A program made the translations under genes and the position numbers. The notes beneath the pieces were generated by a model. The model made no database searches, was not told where the DNA came from, and saw only the letters and a program-made list of their open reading frames with translations. This document shows, piece after piece, positions 1 to 8,446 of a DNA stretch of 64,000 nucleotides. How positions within the stretch are numbered: the stretch's first letter is position 1; each line of letters begins with the position of its first letter. Source of the DNA: Flavobacterium cutihirudinis. Its GTDB lineage: Bacteria; Bacteroidota; Bacteroidia; Flavobacteriales; Flavobacteriaceae. The DNA lies in NCBI RefSeq assembly GCF_003385895.1, contig NZ_QRDQ01000008.1, forward strand, positions 124,001 to 188,000, given 5' to 3'.

Positions 1-124
1 AGCCAATAACTGTTACCGACAATTTATAACTGTGTCCGTGAACGTTCTTACATTTTCCGTCGTAGCCGTACAAAGCGTGGCCGGTTTCGAAACTAAATTG
101 TTTTGTAATTCTGATATTACTCAT
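1..124 (-). CDS. queD: 6-carboxytetrahydropterin synthase QueD / 6-pyruvoyl-tetrahydropterin synthase family (N-terminal part, runs off window)
   Basis: Only the first 41 codons are inside the window. The reading frame starts at an ATG at 122-124 and begins MSNIRITKQFSFETGHALYG. It then shows a Cys followed by HGHSY, the Cys and zinc-binding His pattern of the PTPS/QueD fold (first His in ETGHAL, then C-x4-HGH). QueD makes 6-carboxy-tetrahydropterin from dihydroneopterin triphosphate in queuosine synthesis. A 6-pyruvoyl-tetrahydropterin synthase role cannot be excluded from this fragment. It lies 33 bp downstream of a small membrane protein gene on the same strand. Confidence 0.8.
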   Translation of the reverse strand, partial: MSNIRITKQFSFETGHALYGYDGKCKNVHGHSYKLSVTVIG

Positions 125-157
125 CGATGTTTAATTTTAAGCTTGCAAATTTACAAA

Positions 158-334
158 TTAATAACCGTTTTCGTCTCTTTTTTTAGCACGGTTATACATC
201 CAGTACGCAATTCCTATTAAAATGACAAACGGAATGAAAGATCCGATTACAACGCCAATTTGATAACCGCTGTCTGGTGCACTCTTAATTTTCTCTGCGA
301 CATCTACTTTTTGTAGTAATGAAATAATATGCAT
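158..334 (-). CDS. 58-residue single-span membrane protein, unknown function
   Basis: A short open frame starts at ATG 332-334 and ends at TAA 158-160. The product has about 23 polar residues, then a hydrophobic span around residues 26-47 (IGVVIGSFIPFVILIGIAYW), then a basic tail (NRAKKRDENGY). That layout fits a small inner-membrane protein with a cytoplasmic C-terminus. It sits directly upstream of queD on the same strand and may be co-transcribed. I do not recognise a family. It is supported by good composition and the clear hydrophobic segment only. Confidence 0.6.
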   Translation of the reverse strand: MHIISLLQKVDVAEKIKSAPDSGYQIGVVIGSFIPFVILIGIAYWMYNRAKKRDENGY

Positions 335-444
335 ATTTAAAAATTTGTTCTAAACGCATAGCAATGTTTTTTAATGCAAGTGAAACGCCTTCTTAGTCAA
401 AACTAGAAAACTAAGTTTCTATGTGTTTAAATTATTCGTATTTC

Positions 445-1209
445 TTATTTTTTAAACTGAAGCAACGCGTTTCTGCTAAAATCAGATAAAACCAGTTTTC
501 CGGTAATTGCGGCTCTTTCAAAAAGAAGTGATTCCCAATTTTCTGTATTTTCCCAAATAATTTTCTTCATTTCCCGCAATGCTTCCGGATTATAAGAACT
601 TATTCTTTTTGCAAAATCATCAATTTTAAGATCCAGACTAAATGATTCGCAAACCACAGAGAAAAGTCCTTTTTGAAACGCCCATTCTGCGGATTTCCAT
701 TCATTTGCAGCCAGCGTCATTTCTGTCATTGCCGTTTTTCCTATTTTTCGCGAAACAGCCGGTTCGATTACAAAAGGTCCAATTCCAATTGCCAATTCTG
801 ATAATTTCACATCACTTTCAGGAGTTGCAAAAACATAATCACAAGCCGCAATAATTCCGACACCGCCACCAACAGCTTTTCCTTGTACACGGCCAATAAT
901 TAATTTATTACAGTTGCGCATCGCATTAAGCAAATGAGCGAAACCGGAAAAGAATTCTGTTCCTTGTTCTTCATTTTCTATTTCCAAAAGCTCGTCAAAA
1001 GAAGCGCCAGAACAAAAAGCCCTTGCTCCTTCACTTTTCAGAATGATAACCGAAACATTTTCATCTCTGCTTAGCAAATTAATTTCTGCCGTAAGACGAT
1101 CTAATAATTGACGCGGAAAAGAATTACTCGCCGGATGCCCAAATTCAACAGTTGCAATCGTACCCTGAAAAGAAGTTTCTAAACTTCCTTTTACACTTTC
1201 TGAACTCAT
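445..1209 (-). CDS. Enoyl-CoA hydratase/isomerase family protein (crotonase fold)
   Basis: The 254-residue product has the two crotonase oxyanion-hole segments: GARAFCSGASFDEL near residues 61-74 and GKAVGGGVGIIAACDYVFA near 109-127. The length matches the usual ~255-260 residues. The expected role is hydration or isomerisation of an acyl-CoA in fatty-acid or branched-chain amino-acid breakdown. Substrate cannot be assigned, and the usual catalytic acidic pair is not obvious in the LSELAIGIGPFVIEP stretch, so a methylglutaconyl-CoA hydratase or PaaG-like role is only a guess. The gene stands alone, with a tRNA upstream on the opposite strand. Confidence 0.8.
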   Translation of the reverse strand: MSSESVKGSLETSFQGTIATVEFGHPASNSFPRQLLDRLTAEINLLSRDENVSVIILKSEGARAFCSGASFDELLEIENEEQGTEFFSGFAHLLNAMRNCNKLIIGRVQGKAVGGGVGIIAACDYVFATPESDVKLSELAIGIGPFVIEPAVSRKIGKTAMTEMTLAANEWKSAEWAFQKGLFSVVCESFSLDLKIDDFAKRISSYNPEALREMKKIIWENTENWESLLFERAAITGKLVLSDFSRNALLQFKK

Positions 1210-1313
1210 AAAAATAGATTTAAACGTAAAGTTACGCTTTTGAAAAATAATTCTCCTGAATCTTCTCGAAATTTGTTTTTTGAAAATTTATTGTCTTTAT
1301 TTGCTAACGCTTT

Positions 1314-1387
1314 GGGGGATTAGCTCATTTGGCTAGAGCGCTACGCTGGCAGCGTAGAGGCGACCGGTTCGAATCCGGTATTCTCCA
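1314..1387 (+). tRNA. tRNA-Ala (GGC)
   Basis: The 74-nt cloverleaf has a fully paired 7-bp acceptor stem allowing G-U pairs, D stem GCTC/GAGC, anticodon stem CTACG/CGTAG around loop CTGGCAG, and T arm ACCGG-TTCGAAT-CCGGT. The discriminator is A and no CCA is encoded. Anticodon GGC reads alanine codons. A terminator-like hairpin follows within 10 nt. Confidence 0.95.
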
Positions 1388-1396
1388 CAAAATTAA

Positions 1397-1432
1397 AAAC
1401 CCTTGTAAAAATAAATTTACAAGGGTTTATTT
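1397..1432 (+). terminator. Terminator after tRNA-Ala
   Basis: Inverted repeat AAACCCTTGTAAA / TTTACAAGGGTTT (1397-1409, 1416-1428) is followed by a T-rich tract, directly downstream of the tRNA. Confidence 0.75.
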
Positions 1433-1451
1433 TTCTATAATCTCACAATCT

Positions 1452-1551
1452 TGTCATTTCGAGGAACGAGAAATCTCCGCAAGTGACTCCGTACCGTAAA
1501 TCCAATCTTTGTAGAGCTTCTCGTGGAGATTTCTCGTTCCTCGAAATGACA
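1452..1551. repeat. Palindromic interspersed repeat, copy A (TCATTTCGA family)
   Basis: Two 27-bp perfect inverted arms (1452-1478 and 1525-1551) share the outer sequence TGTCATTTCGA with the copies at 45776-45879, 49419-49522 and 50892-50942. The centre contains CCAATCTTTGTAGAG, which is also shared. The inner arm sequence differs between copies but stays self-complementary. It lies between the tRNA terminator and the next gene. Confidence 0.85.
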
Positions 1552-1600
1552 AACTGCATAGTTAAGACCAAAAAAATCTGTATTTTGAAATAACTTTTAC

Positions 1601-1777
1601 TTATTTTTCATTTGCCGAATCGTCGGCATCAATTCTATCTTTTTTTGCTTTTTTGAAATCGTTATTCAGCAAATTTTCCAATTTCTTTTTCTCTTTAAGA
1701 TTTTTTCTGATTGTTAAAACGACCAAAACAACGACCAAAATTGCCACTACTCCTATTATATTCCAATTAACATCCAT
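1601..1777 (-). CDS. 58-residue membrane-anchored protein, unknown function
   Basis: An ATG at 1775-1777 opens a frame of 58 codons ending at TAA 1601-1603. The product begins MDVNWNIIGVVAILVVVLVV, a membrane span at residues 5-22. A strongly charged tail follows, rich in Lys, Asn, Glu and Asp (RKNLKEKKKLENLLNNDFKK). This is an N-terminally anchored cytoplasmic-tail design. No family is recognised. Short length is the main uncertainty; the hydrophobic-then-basic pattern argues for a real gene. Confidence 0.6.
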   Translation of the reverse strand: MDVNWNIIGVVAILVVVLVVLTIRKNLKEKKKLENLLNNDFKKAKKDRIDADDSANEK

Positions 1778-1897
1778 AATTTAAATTTTAATTAAATGTA
1801 AAAAATTTAAACTAAATCGCGTATTATCAAAATGTTAAGAGTTCATCGTGTAGTTTTTTTTTAATTATAAGCAGAAAATTCAGTTTTCAAAACAACA

Positions 1898-1968
1898 CTC
1901 GTCCCGCTCTACACTATATCTTTTATGGCGAACACCGCCACAAAAGGATATCGTTTCGATCGGGGCTA
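1898..1968 (-). repeat. Structured interspersed repeat, copy 1 (ATCCTTTT...AAAAGATATAG family)
   Basis: Read on the minus strand, the stretch has ATATCCTTTT, an inner hairpin (GTGGCGGTGTTCGCCAT), then AAAAGATATAG and GCGGGACGAG. The outer arms pair as CTTTT/AAAAG and ATAT/ATAT with one bulged C. The element at 50429-50533 has the same outer arms and bulge around a different inner hairpin. It lies downstream of the 58-residue gene and upstream of the nuclease stop codon. Confidence 0.7.
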
Positions 1969-1993
1969 AATTAGAAGGTTTTGTTTTTATATT

Positions 1994-3010
1994 CTATTCT
2001 AATAATAAAAGTGTCCTGTTAATCAATTCATTTTTATACTTCAAAACATCATCAACACTGCTTAATAAATATTCATTGTTTTCGATAACAATCTTCAATT
2101 TTGAATCACTAAAAATCAATTTACAAATCACTTTTTTTAAATTATCATCAACACTGATATTAAAAAAACTTTTAAAATCTTTAAAGAAAATTCTTTGACT
2201 TGGTATCTTTTTATTCTGAATCAATAAAGTTCTTATGGTATGATAAGCTTGAATTTCTGTTTCGGTTGTTATAATTCCTCCCGTGTTTGAATTAGATTCA
2301 GAAATAACTTTTTTATCATATAAAGACTTTAACAAAGCCGAATTAATCAAATTGATCATTTTGCCTTGCGTTTCTTCAGTAAACTTTGTTTTGAAATTCA
2401 TATTTCTATGAATAATTTTCAACAAATCCTTAGAAGGTGCTATAAATTCTTTTAACAGACTTGCTTCAAAATCTTCTACAAAAACACATTCTTGAGCTGT
2501 TTTAATTATCTCATTTATGACTACATATCTTTTATCGAATTTGATTAAAGTTTCTAAATCTTTATCCGAATAATTAGTCAAATTAAATACAAAAAAGGGT
2601 TTTGAATCAATAACATTAGGCAATAATATATCCGAATAAAACCTATATTCAATTCCGTTGGTTAAAACTGCAATTCGAGAACTTTTAGTATTATTAAAGT
2701 ATCCATTAAGTTGTCCAGCTTCTTTATCACTTAGCCTGCTGTTATACTTTTTTGCTTCAATTAAAATAGTTTCTTTTTTATTGAGTAGAATAGCATAATC
2801 AATTTTTTGACTTACTCTATCCCCAAAATCAGCATTAAACTCAGGTATTAAATCATTAGAAATATAATTAAGAAGATGAAAAAAAGGTTCTATCAAAAAT
2901 TTACGAGTTTGGGCTTCATTTGTGCACAATTCTATTGCATCGTTAATTTTGAAATTTTCTAATGTTTTTTTTAATTGATTAATTGACTGTTTAGGGATGT
3001 TTGTGGTCAT
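1994..3010 (-). CDS. Orphan nuclease with type I restriction HsdR-N-like (PD-(D/E)XK) domain
   Basis: The 338-residue protein carries a nuclease-like core: NEAQTRKFLIEPFFHLL near residues 31-47, DYAILLNKKETILIEAKKY near 71-89. Asp71, Glu85 and Lys87 form a D-x(n)-E-x-K site, followed by a Gln-rich helix (AGQLNGYF). This matches HSDR_N-type domains found in type I R subunits and in stand-alone proteins. No helicase domain, methyltransferase or specificity subunit is encoded nearby, so it is not a complete restriction system. The C-terminal half is unrecognised and may bind DNA or a partner. A defence or repair role is inference. Confidence 0.7.
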   Translation of the reverse strand: MTTNIPKQSINQLKKTLENFKINDAIELCTNEAQTRKFLIEPFFHLLNYISNDLIPEFNADFGDRVSQKIDYAILLNKKETILIEAKKYNSRLSDKEAGQLNGYFNNTKSSRIAVLTNGIEYRFYSDILLPNVIDSKPFFVFNLTNYSDKDLETLIKFDKRYVVINEIIKTAQECVFVEDFEASLLKEFIAPSKDLLKIIHRNMNFKTKFTEETQGKMINLINSALLKSLYDKKVISESNSNTGGIITTETEIQAYHTIRTLLIQNKKIPSQRIFFKDFKSFFNISVDDNLKKVICKLIFSDSKLKIVIENNEYLLSSVDDVLKYKNELINRTLLLLE

Positions 3011-3225
3011 TTTTGATGGTGGTTAGTTAGACAAATTTCAAGAAACAAAACACTAATATCTTAAAAATTAATAATTTAAAAAATTAGCATTACAAATTAA
3101 TGTCTCTCTCAACCAAAATTAACCTTTTAACAGAACAAGATATTAAGTATTAATACCTGATTTGGTATTATTATTTACCCGAAAAATTAAACTTTGCGCA
3201 TTCGCGACTTTGCGAGTAAGAAAAC

Positions 3226-4182
3226 CTACCTCAACAAAAACCCCATTCGAATACTTCCAAAAAAGTAACCAGAATTAGTATCAAATTTAGGATCTTTTAA
3301 TTCTCTTCCACGGTAAATAAAAGAATACGACATATTGAACTTGTTATGACGGTATTTTAAACCAGCTTCGAAGTTGAAACGAAAAGGCTCCAATTCAAAA
3401 GTCACTGGACTTGTATTGCTGAACATACTTCCTTCAATCGTTGCGTCGTAAAACTGATAATTGATGCTCGGCATGAAGTAAAAATAAAATTCCCTCATAT
3501 TCAATTGCTCGTTGGCACTTACCGAAGCATCGTGTAAATTGGAGTCATAAAGAGGAATCAGTTCTTTGAATCCCAATCTTACCATAACTCCAGTCGAAAT
3601 ACCAGAGAAAATGGTTCCTAAATTAGCTTCGGACTGAAAATGAATATCGGCATAATCACTATGCTCCGACGGAAACATTTCCTTAGAATAAAGTATGTGA
3701 GCCTGAACGGCCAAAGCATTATGAAGCTGGTTTTCCCAACCATACACTTTTTTATAGCCAATTAGTTCATGAAAACTTTCCTGAGTTTGGCGTCCAAAAG
3801 CGTTTGGCCCCATATAACCCAATTGAAAATCTGTTTTTAAAACCGATTCGCTTTGATAAAAAAAGCTTCGGCCTGCTTCGGCAAAAAGATAACCTGTAAA
3901 AGGGCGGTCATTTTTATGAACTGCTTCCTTGTTAATAAAACGCGGATTATACAGATATTGTCCGAAACGAAATTCAGTAATTTTTTTATTGATTTTCGGA
4001 TTTTCATTTTTTGATAAATACCGGTAGAAAAACTCCAGACCGTTTGTATAATACATATCGTTTTTAGACGAAGTATATAAATCATTATCAGAAATAAATC
4101 CGAATTCTTTTGTGTTTGCCTGTCCGAAAACTAAAGTTGTTGCCAATAGGAAGACCGCAAATAAGGCGTTTTTATTTCCCAT
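3226..4182 (-). CDS. Outer-membrane lipid A 3'-O-deacylase, LpxR family (DUF2219)
   Basis: The 318-residue product has a signal peptide ending near VFGQA. It then shows SDNDLYTSSKNDMYYTNGLE around residues 31-50 and DRPFTGYLFAEA around 93-104, the hallmark NDxD / DRYYTNG and DRPYAGW segments of LpxR. Alternating beta-strand composition and a terminal aromatic-rich strand ending GFLLR support a 12-stranded barrel. The enzyme removes acyloxyacyl chains from the 3' position of lipid A. Its start overlaps the end of mtgA by 11 bp, so the two are probably translated from one message, which places it in an envelope operon. Confidence 0.85.
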   Translation of the reverse strand: MGNKNALFAVFLLATTLVFGQANTKEFGFISDNDLYTSSKNDMYYTNGLEFFYRYLSKNENPKINKKITEFRFGQYLYNPRFINKEAVHKNDRPFTGYLFAEAGRSFFYQSESVLKTDFQLGYMGPNAFGRQTQESFHELIGYKKVYGWENQLHNALAVQAHILYSKEMFPSEHSDYADIHFQSEANLGTIFSGISTGVMVRLGFKELIPLYDSNLHDASVSANEQLNMREFYFYFMPSINYQFYDATIEGSMFSNTSPVTFELEPFRFNFEAGLKYRHNKFNMSYSFIYRGRELKDPKFDTNSGYFFGSIRMGFLLR

Positions 4183-4945
4183 TATAATTTATTTTTCCAA
4201 CATAACGCATTTCGCGAACAATTCGCTCTTTTCTTCTGTTGATATAACTTGACGAACCAGTCGCTTTAAATTTTCTCGGATTTGGCAAAATTGCAGCAAT
4301 TCCAGCGGCTTGCATTGGCGTTAAGCTCGAAGCATCGCGTCTGTACCAATGTTCAGTCGCGGCATAAGCGCCATAAACACCATCGCCCATTTCGATACTG
4401 TTCAAATAAACCTCCATAATTCTTTCTTTGCCCCAAATTATTTCAATCAAAACAGTAAAATAAGCTTCAAGACCTTTACGTAGATAACTTTTTCCTTGCC
4501 ACAAAAAGACGTTTTTAGCTGTTTGCTGCGAAATCGTACTTCCGCCACGAATTCGGCGTCCGCGCTCATTACTTTTATAAGCCTTTTGAAGCGCTTTAAA
4601 ATCAAAACCATTGTGCGATAGAAAAGTTCCGTCTTCACTGGCAATTACTGCTTTCTGAAGATTCATCGAAATTTTATCAATTGGTTCCCAATCGTGATCA
4701 AAATAAACTTCTTTTCCTGCCCATTTATTTTCAATTGCACGAATGATCATTAAAGGTGTAAACGGCACCGGAACATATTTAAAAAATATCACCGATCCTA
4801 TAGAAAGTCCGAAAAACCAAAGCATTAATTTGATAAAAAACCATTTTACTTTTTCTCCAAAAGTTCGATTGCTTTTTTTCTTCGCTGCTGGTTTCGCTTT
4901 TCCCGCGGCCGGTTTTTTTGGTGCTGGTTTTTTGGTTACTGCCAT
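4172..4945 (-). CDS. mtgA: Monofunctional biosynthetic peptidoglycan transglycosylase
   Basis: The product has a Lys/Ala/Pro-rich cytoplasmic N-terminus (residues 1-25), one membrane span (about 33-56) and a GT51 domain. Catalytic Glu104 lies in ASEDGTFLSHNGFD; the motifs GGSTISQQTAKNVFLW (134-149) and KERIMEVYLNSIEMG (173-187) follow. It polymerises lipid II into glycan strands. The 257-residue length and lack of a transpeptidase domain mark it as MtgA rather than a class A PBP. Its start codon shares a base with the stop of the upstream FAD oxidoreductase and its end overlaps the lpxR-like gene. Confidence 0.92.
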   Translation of the reverse strand: MAVTKKPAPKKPAAGKAKPAAKKKSNRTFGEKVKWFFIKLMLWFFGLSIGSVIFFKYVPVPFTPLMIIRAIENKWAGKEVYFDHDWEPIDKISMNLQKAVIASEDGTFLSHNGFDFKALQKAYKSNERGRRIRGGSTISQQTAKNVFLWQGKSYLRKGLEAYFTVLIEIIWGKERIMEVYLNSIEMGDGVYGAYAATEHWYRRDASSLTPMQAAGIAAILPNPRKFKATGSSSYINRRKERIVREMRYVGKINYNGK

Positions 4946-6057
4946 TATATTAAATCTGCTAATTCTGTTCCTACTAAACTTCCTATTGCCACTCCCATTC
5001 CGCCCAAACGTACTCCACAGTACACATTTTCAGAAAGTTGAGAAACAATCGGACTCTTACTGTTCCCGACTCCCATAATTCCACTCCAACGATGCGAAAT
5101 TTGGAAATCCTGATTTGGTAAAATTACATTTTTCAGCAAATCTTCCAATTTATTTTGAACAATTTTCGTCTGCCCAAATTCTGTAGTAGTTTCTTGCTCA
5201 AAATCAAGATTTCGGCCTCCGCCGAGTAAAATACGATTATCGATATTTCTAAAATAATAATAACCGCGATCTAAATGAAACGTGCCTTTGATGTCTAAAT
5301 TATGAATAGGTTCAGTAATTAAAACCTGTGCCCGAGCGGGTTTTACGGCTCCCTTTGTTAGAGAATTGGCAAAACCGTTTGTTGTAAAAAGTAATTTTTT
5401 GGTTTTAAAACTAAAATCATTTACTACAACTTCAACATGGTTTCCGGCATCGAGATATGAATTTACTGTCTGTTGGTTAAGTATTAAAACATCGGCTGAA
5501 ATCGCATGTTTCAATAACGCCTGCATCATATTCCCTGTATCAATTTGCCCTTCAAACGGATTAAAAATGAGATACTCCTGAATGTTTTCAAACCCAAAAC
5601 GATCTATTTCTTTTGAAAAAACATCGGCTTTAAAAAGCGGTTTCAAAACCTCATTCACAAAAGGAATTTTCGAAATGTATTCACTAAATCCCAATTCATC
5701 TTCTTTTAGAAATAATTCGTAACCGCCATGAGGCTTAAAATCAATAGCCGAATCTCCTAATCGCTTTCGTAATAACTGCAAACCTTTCCAACGTTTTTCG
5801 ATCAGATTTACAACATCATCTTCCGAATGCGTTTTTAAATCTTCCATAATTTCAGAAAGACTTCCGAAACAGGCAAAACCGGCATTTTTTGTACTCGCGC
5901 CTTGAGGCAACATTCCTCTTTCTAAAACCAGAATTTTAGCTTCTGGAAATCTTTCGCGTAAGCGTAATGCCGTATGCAGACCAACAATGCCGCTCCCAAC
6001 AATAGTGTAGTCGACATTTGTGAACCAATTTTTTAATTCCCAATAGCTAAGTTCCAT
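4945..6057 (-). CDS. FAD-dependent oxidoreductase (DadA/glycine-oxidase-like)
   Basis: The N-terminal dinucleotide-binding motif is GSGIVG at residues 21-26, followed by an acidic/basic strand end ILVLERG and ASTKNAGFACFG, typical of the DAO family that oxidises amines or amino acids. The C-terminal RLGGMGVAIGS segment closes the FAD site. No signal peptide is present, so it is cytoplasmic. Substrate is unknown. It is the first gene of a tightly overlapping three-gene unit with mtgA and the lpxR-like gene, although its link to envelope work is not evident from its sequence. Confidence 0.82.
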   Translation of the reverse strand: MELSYWELKNWFTNVDYTIVGSGIVGLHTALRLRERFPEAKILVLERGMLPQGASTKNAGFACFGSLSEIMEDLKTHSEDDVVNLIEKRWKGLQLLRKRLGDSAIDFKPHGGYELFLKEDELGFSEYISKIPFVNEVLKPLFKADVFSKEIDRFGFENIQEYLIFNPFEGQIDTGNMMQALLKHAISADVLILNQQTVNSYLDAGNHVEVVVNDFSFKTKKLLFTTNGFANSLTKGAVKPARAQVLITEPIHNLDIKGTFHLDRGYYYFRNIDNRILLGGGRNLDFEQETTTEFGQTKIVQNKLEDLLKNVILPNQDFQISHRWSGIMGVGNSKSPIVSQLSENVYCGVRLGGMGVAIGSLVGTELADLI

Positions 6058-6134
6058 TTTCAGAGTTTTTTATAAAAATAATGATTTTTTTGAACCATAT
6101 AAGTAATATAAGTTCATTTAAATTCTTTGTCAGG

Positions 6135-6204
6135 CTGAGCGTTCCGAGACTTCGGGAGAAGCCATTCACTGTGCGCCCTTCTCCCGAAGTCTCGGAACGC
6201 TCAG
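6135..6204. repeat. 27-bp perfect inverted repeat, in a 305-bp gene-free gap
   Basis: Arms at 6135-6161 and 6178-6204 are perfectly complementary (CTGAGCGTTCCGAGACTTCG...), separated by 16 nt. The outer edges read TCAGGCTGAGCG and CGCTCAGGGTGGA. It lies between two divergent genes (6058-6362), so it is not a terminator of either. The rest of the gap is AT-rich and presumably holds both promoters. Confidence 0.85.
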
Positions 6205-6362
6205 GGTGGAAATACAATATTATAAGTTGTAAAAAATAAAAATTGGAATTTGAAAAATTGAAATTTACTTCTAAACTTTAACAATAAATTGGAATCCGGA
6301 ATTTCACATATTGGAATTTAAATGTTGTATTTTTAGCACCTCAAAAAAAAGAATTTTTTATT

Positions 6363-8264
6363 ATGAAAAAAGTAGTAGTAACAACATTAATAATGATGAG
6401 TTTAAACGCTATTGGACAAAATGTAATGTCTCCGGAATTATTATGGAAATTGGGCCGAGTTAGTGCGCTTGGACTTTCAAAAGACGAAAAAAATGTTGTT
6501 TTTAAAGTTTCTACACCTTCTGTAGAAGAAAACAAATCGCATTCTAAATTTTACACCATTCCTGTAAATGGCGGAAATGCAACTGAAATCAAAGACACGA
6601 AAGAGGTTTTAAATGATAAAAATATTTCGCCAGACGGAAAATTTTTAGTTTACAACGATGAAGTAAAAATTGACAAAGTTTTAGGAAAAGATTTTTATCC
6701 AAAACTAGACAAGTCTGAAGCTCAAATTTATGATGGTTTAGATTACCGTCACTGGGACACTTGGAATGAAGGTAAATTTAACCACGTTTTTTACAAAGAA
6801 AACAAAGACGGTGCTGCAGGAATTGACATTTTGAAAGGTGAAACTTTTGATTCTCCGCAAAAACCTTTTGGTGGTGACGAAGATTATATCTGGTCTCCTG
6901 ACGGAAAAAGCATCTTGTATGTTTGCAAGAAAAAAGCCGGAACTGCTTATGCAATTTCGACAAATACTGATATTTATGAGTACAATTTAGAGACTCAAAA
7001 AACGATTAACAGAACTGAAGGTAATTTAGGTTACGATACCGCTCCACAATTTTCTCCAACAGGAAATCTAACGTGGTTGCAAATGAAACGTGATGGTTAC
7101 GAAGCCGATAAAAATGACATTATTGTTGATTTTAAAGGAATGAAAATTAATCTTACTGCAAATTGGGACGGAACTGTAGATAATTTTATCTGGAGTAAAG
7201 ATGGTAGAAACGTTTATTTTGTTGCGCCTGTAGATGGTACAAAACAATTATTTGTGGTGAACTTTCCTGGATTGACTAAAATTGCTATTCAGGTTCGTCA
7301 AATTACGAAAGGCGATTTTGATGTAAATGATTTAGTAGGTTTTGCAGGTGACGAAATTATCGTTACAAGAAATGATATGAATCACGCTCCGGAAATTTAT
7401 TCTTTCAACTTAAAGAAAAACAGCTGGAAACAACTTTCTAATGTAAATACAGAAACGTACAAAACATTAGCGTTAAGCAAAACAGAAAAACGTTATGTAA
7501 CAACAACTGACGGTAAAAAAATGTTGGTTTGGGTAATCTTACCTCCAAATTTTGATGCTACAAAAAAATACCCAACATTATTATTCTGTCAAGGTGGTCC
7601 ACAAAGTGCATTGACACAATCGTATTCTTTCCGTTGGAATTTCTCTTTAATGGCTGCTAAAGGCTATGTAGTTGTAGCGCCAAACCGTCGCGGAATGCCA
7701 GGACACGGTGTTGAATGGAACGAACAAATTAGTAAAGATTGGGGCGGACAAGTTATGGACGATTACCTTTCTGCAATTGATGATGTAGCGAAAGAAAGTT
7801 ATGTTGACAAAAGCCGTTTAGGATGTGTTGGTGCAAGTTACGGAGGATATTCTGTATTTTACTTAGCTGGAATTCACAACAACCGTTTCAAAACTTTTAT
7901 TGCTCACGACGGAGTATTTAATACTGTAAGTATGTTAGGAACTACTGAAGAGGTTTTCTTTAACAACTGGGATTTTGGTGGTGCTTACTGGGAAAAAGAC
8001 AATGCTGTTGCTCAAAAAGCGTATACTACATTTAACCCTGCAACAATGGTTGAAAAATGGAATAAGCCAATTTTGATTTTCCAGGGAGGAAAAGATTTCC
8101 GTGTGCCAATCGGGCAAGGACAAGAAGCTTTTCAGGCTGCTCAATTAAGAGGAATCAAAAGCCGTTTTGTTTATTTTCCAGATGAAAATCACTGGGTGTT
8201 AAAACCGCAAAATGCACAAGTTTGGCAAGGTGAATTTTTTAAATGGTTGAACGAAACATTATAA
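6363..8264 (+). CDS. S9 family serine peptidase (prolyl oligopeptidase/acylaminoacyl peptidase type), exported
   Basis: The 633-residue protein has an N-terminal signal sequence (MKKVVVTTLIMMSLNAIGQN), a beta-propeller region of WD40-like repeats (for example SPDGKFLVY, SPDGKSILYV, SKDGRNVYFV) to about residue 370, and a C-terminal alpha/beta-hydrolase domain. The catalytic triad is Ser492 in GASYGGYS, Asp578 in GGKDFRVP and His610 in DENHWVL. Family members cleave short peptides, often dipeptides or acylated residues. Likely periplasmic. It is monocistronic, followed by a hairpin terminator. Confidence 0.92.
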   Translation: MKKVVVTTLIMMSLNAIGQNVMSPELLWKLGRVSALGLSKDEKNVVFKVSTPSVEENKSHSKFYTIPVNGGNATEIKDTKEVLNDKNISPDGKFLVYNDEVKIDKVLGKDFYPKLDKSEAQIYDGLDYRHWDTWNEGKFNHVFYKENKDGAAGIDILKGETFDSPQKPFGGDEDYIWSPDGKSILYVCKKKAGTAYAISTNTDIYEYNLETQKTINRTEGNLGYDTAPQFSPTGNLTWLQMKRDGYEADKNDIIVDFKGMKINLTANWDGTVDNFIWSKDGRNVYFVAPVDGTKQLFVVNFPGLTKIAIQVRQITKGDFDVNDLVGFAGDEIIVTRNDMNHAPEIYSFNLKKNSWKQLSNVNTETYKTLALSKTEKRYVTTTDGKKMLVWVILPPNFDATKKYPTLLFCQGGPQSALTQSYSFRWNFSLMAAKGYVVVAPNRRGMPGHGVEWNEQISKDWGGQVMDDYLSAIDDVAKESYVDKSRLGCVGASYGGYSVFYLAGIHNNRFKTFIAHDGVFNTVSMLGTTEEVFFNNWDFGGAYWEKDNAVAQKAYTTFNPATMVEKWNKPILIFQGGKDFRVPIGQGQEAFQAAQLRGIKSRFVYFPDENHWVLKPQNAQVWQGEFFKWLNETL

Positions 8265-8287
8265 TATAAGTTTTTAAAACGCATTTA

Positions 8288-8323
8288 ATAGCCACAGATT
8301 TTTACATAATCTGTGGCTATTTT
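8288..8323 (+). terminator. Terminator of the S9 peptidase gene
   Basis: Inverted repeat AGCCACAGAT / ATCTGTGGCT (8290-8299, 8309-8318) followed by TATTTTG, 25 bp after the stop codon. Confidence 0.8.
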
Positions 8324-8446
8324 GCTTTAAGAACCTTTGAATTATGTAACACTTTGATCTTAATTTCTCTTTTAAAAACAGATTTTTTTAGATAAATTGC
8401 AGTGAATTCAAATTTTAAAACTTCCCAATCTCAACAATAACAATCT

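Noticed and set aside
32..220. Plus-strand 62-codon frame at the window edge
   Set aside because: It is antisense to queD, which has clear family motifs.
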